NCBI GenBank assembly: GCA_000437595.1
Contig: FR899779.1
Location: forward strand, 1-22,618
Length of the DNA: 22,618 bases
DNA from: Faecalibacterium sp. CAG:74
GTDB lineage: Bacteria > Bacillota > Clostridia > Christensenellales > Aristaeellaceae
Reading direction: 5' to 3'
The notes beneath the pieces are model-generated. The model ran no database searches, was not told where the DNA came from, and saw only the letters and a list, made by a program, of their open reading frames with translations. This document shows, one piece after another, positions 21,339 through 22,618 of the stretch (position 1 is the first letter of the stretch; each line of letters starts with the position of its first letter). The position numbers were made by a program, and so were the translations under genes.

Positions 21339-22505
21339 TTACTCTCCCACAACCTGCTTGCCGCCCACAAACACAGCCTTGGTGCGGCACTGAATGTCGC
21401 GCAGCGGGTTGCCTTCAAAGATGGCGATGTCCGCATCCTTGCCGACTTCCAGTGAACCCACGCGGTCAGCAATGCCCACGACGTGCGCCGGGTTGATGGT
21501 GATGGCGCGCCATGCGGATTCTTCCTTCATGCCCGCCTTAACCGCCAGACCCGCGCACAGCGGCAGGTAGTACAGCGGAATCACCGGCGCGTCGGTGATG
21601 ATGCAGACTTCCAGACCCGCGCGGTCAAGGATGCCAGCCGTCTCGAATGTCTTTTCGCGCAGCTCCGCCTTGCTCTTCGAGCCGAGCGACGGGCCGACCA
21701 GCACGGGCTTGCCCGCCTTCACCAGCTGATCCACAATCAGGTGACCTTCGGTGCAGTGGTCGAGCGTGATGTCCAAATCGAACTCACGGGCGATGCGCAG
21801 GGCGGTCAGAATGTCGTCCGCACGGTGCGCGTGAGCCTTGAGCGGAATCTGCTTGCGAATGACGGGCAGCAGAGCCTCCAGCTGCATGTCAAACGGGCGG
21901 GTCTTGGTGGGGTCTTTTTCCGCCGCATCGACTTCAGCAGCGTAGCGCTTCGCCTTGAAGAGCTGTTCGCGCAGGAGTGCCGCGACCGCCATACGGGTGA
22001 CGGGTTCCTTATGGCCGTTCTGACCATAGCAGCCCTTGGGGTTCTCGCCGAAAGCAATCTTCATGGCGACGGGGTACTTGACAATCATGTCGTCGATGCA
22101 GTTGCCGTCGAGTTTGAGGGCAACAAACGTGCCGCCAAGGACATTCGCCGAGCCGGGGCCGGTGGTCGCGGTGGTCACGCCGCCTTCGAGTGCGAGGTGG
22201 AACGCTTCGTCGCGGGGATTGATGCCGTCGATAGAGCGCATTTCAGGGGTCACGGGGCTGGAGTATTCGTTGCAGTCATTGCCCTCCCAGCGCATCCCTT
22301 CTTCGTCGATACCGATATGGCAGTGCGCGTCAATGAAGCCGGGGGTCACGAGGCAGCCCGTGGCGTCGATGACCTTGGCATCCGCGGGTGCATCGACGGT
22401 CTTGCCGATGGCGGCGATTTTGCCGTCGTCGCCGATGAGCAGTTCGCCGTTTTCGATTTCCGCACCCGTGATAGGCTTGATTTGTCCACCCTTAATGAGA
22501 ATCAT
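21339..22505 (-). CDS. Metal-dependent amidohydrolase (imidazolonepropionase-like)
   Basis: A 388-residue amidohydrolase-superfamily enzyme. An N-terminal beta-sandwich segment (ILIKGGQIKPITG ... LVTPGFIDAHCHIG) holds metal ligands H61 and H63; KAHAHRADD supplies a third histidine region and IITDAP the catalytic aspartate, and the C-terminal part returns to the sandwich (VGSLEVGKDADIAIFEGNPL). The family hydrolyses cyclic amides, N-acyl amino acids or similar bonds; the substrate cannot be read from sequence. Its closest general type is the imidazolonepropionase-like/COG1228 group. The ATG at 22505 follows AAGGAGG by 9 nt; an upstream in-frame ATG at 22532 precedes that site and is rejected. 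Being next to a peptide importer suggests, but does not show, a role in using imported peptides. Confidence 0.85.
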   Translation of the reverse strand: MILIKGGQIKPITGAEIENGELLIGDDGKIAAIGKTVDAPADAKVIDATGCLVTPGFIDAHCHIGIDEEGMRWEGNDCNEYSSPVTPEMRSIDGINPRDEAFHLALEGGVTTATTGPGSANVLGGTFVALKLDGNCIDDMIVKYPVAMKIAFGENPKGCYGQNGHKEPVTRMAVAALLREQLFKAKRYAAEVDAAEKDPTKTRPFDMQLEALLPVIRKQIPLKAHAHRADDILTALRIAREFDLDITLDHCTEGHLIVDQLVKAGKPVLVGPSLGSKSKAELREKTFETAGILDRAGLEVCIITDAPVIPLYYLPLCAGLAVKAGMKEESAWRAITINPAHVVGIADRVGSLEVGKDADIAIFEGNPLRDIQCRTKAVFVGGKQVVGE

Positions 22506-22565
22506 AGGGGTCAACCTCCTTATGTTGAACAAGGGACTTGCGCCCTTGAACTTTTCGCTGATTAT

Positions 22566-22592
22566 GCAGGGGTTTCGCCTCTGCGGAGGCGA
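22566..22592. repeat. Third copy of the TCGCCTC palindrome
   Basis: GCAGGGGTTTCGCCTCTGCGGAGGCGA matches one end of the unit in front of oppB, with the 18-base palindrome at 22575-22592 (the complementary loop variant). It lies upstream of the amidohydrolase and may be the start of another unit that continues past the window. No promoter could be picked out around it. Confidence 0.65.
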
Positions 22593-22618
22593 CCAAAGGG
22601 CAATGAAAACAGACGAAG

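Overview
The window is bacterial chromosome, and the proteins point to a fairly GC-rich member of the Clostridia (Firmicutes), probably host-associated or uncultured. The clues are an L7Ae-type RplGB gene heading the rpsL operon, Firmicutes-type RpoB and RpoC without the large proteobacterial inserts, a YcxB-like protein, strong AGGAGG ribosome sites and canonical TTGACA/TATAAT-type promoters. No lower rank can be defended from the sequence alone.

Left part, minus strand (1-5110): the translation ('str') operon rplGB, rpsL, rpsG, fusA and tuf, with tuf cut by the window edge. It starts from a near-consensus promoter at 3852-3880. Upstream of it, on the same strand, is a secreted ComEC-like metallo-beta-lactamase-fold hydrolase with its own promoter and terminator.

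Middle, plus strand (5170-13438): rpoB and rpoC, with a roughly 200-nt leader, a stable hairpin between the genes and a strong terminator. In most Firmicutes rpoBC and the str operon lie in one co-directional cluster. Here they diverge, separated by the hydrolase gene.

Plus strand (13440-17086): a visibly AT-richer insert encoding a 44-residue membrane peptide and a secreted protein of unknown function, then a shikimate-kinase-family gene with its own terminator, then a CNNM/CorC-type membrane protein and a YcxB-like membrane protein, closed by a strong bidirectional terminator.

Right part, minus strand (17226-22505): a peptide/nickel-type ABC importer (oppB, oppC, oppD, oppF; no substrate-binding protein in view) and a separately terminated metal-dependent amidohydrolase. 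Their upstream regions carry a short palindromic dispersed repeat with core TCGCCTCYGCRGAGGCGA. Two inverted copies bound a 150-bp MITE-like unit in front of oppB, one lies at the right edge, and a diverged relative lies after oppF.

Points most worth a second look: arginine at S12 position 88 (a streptomycin-resistance substitution elsewhere), a foldable 256-nt spacer between rpsL and rpsG, overlapping face-to-face promoters before rpoB, alternative hairpins in the rpoB leader, a roughly 95-residue acidic tail on RpoB, the AT-rich secreted cassette and the repeat family. No tRNA, rRNA, CRISPR array, transposase or replication origin was seen.
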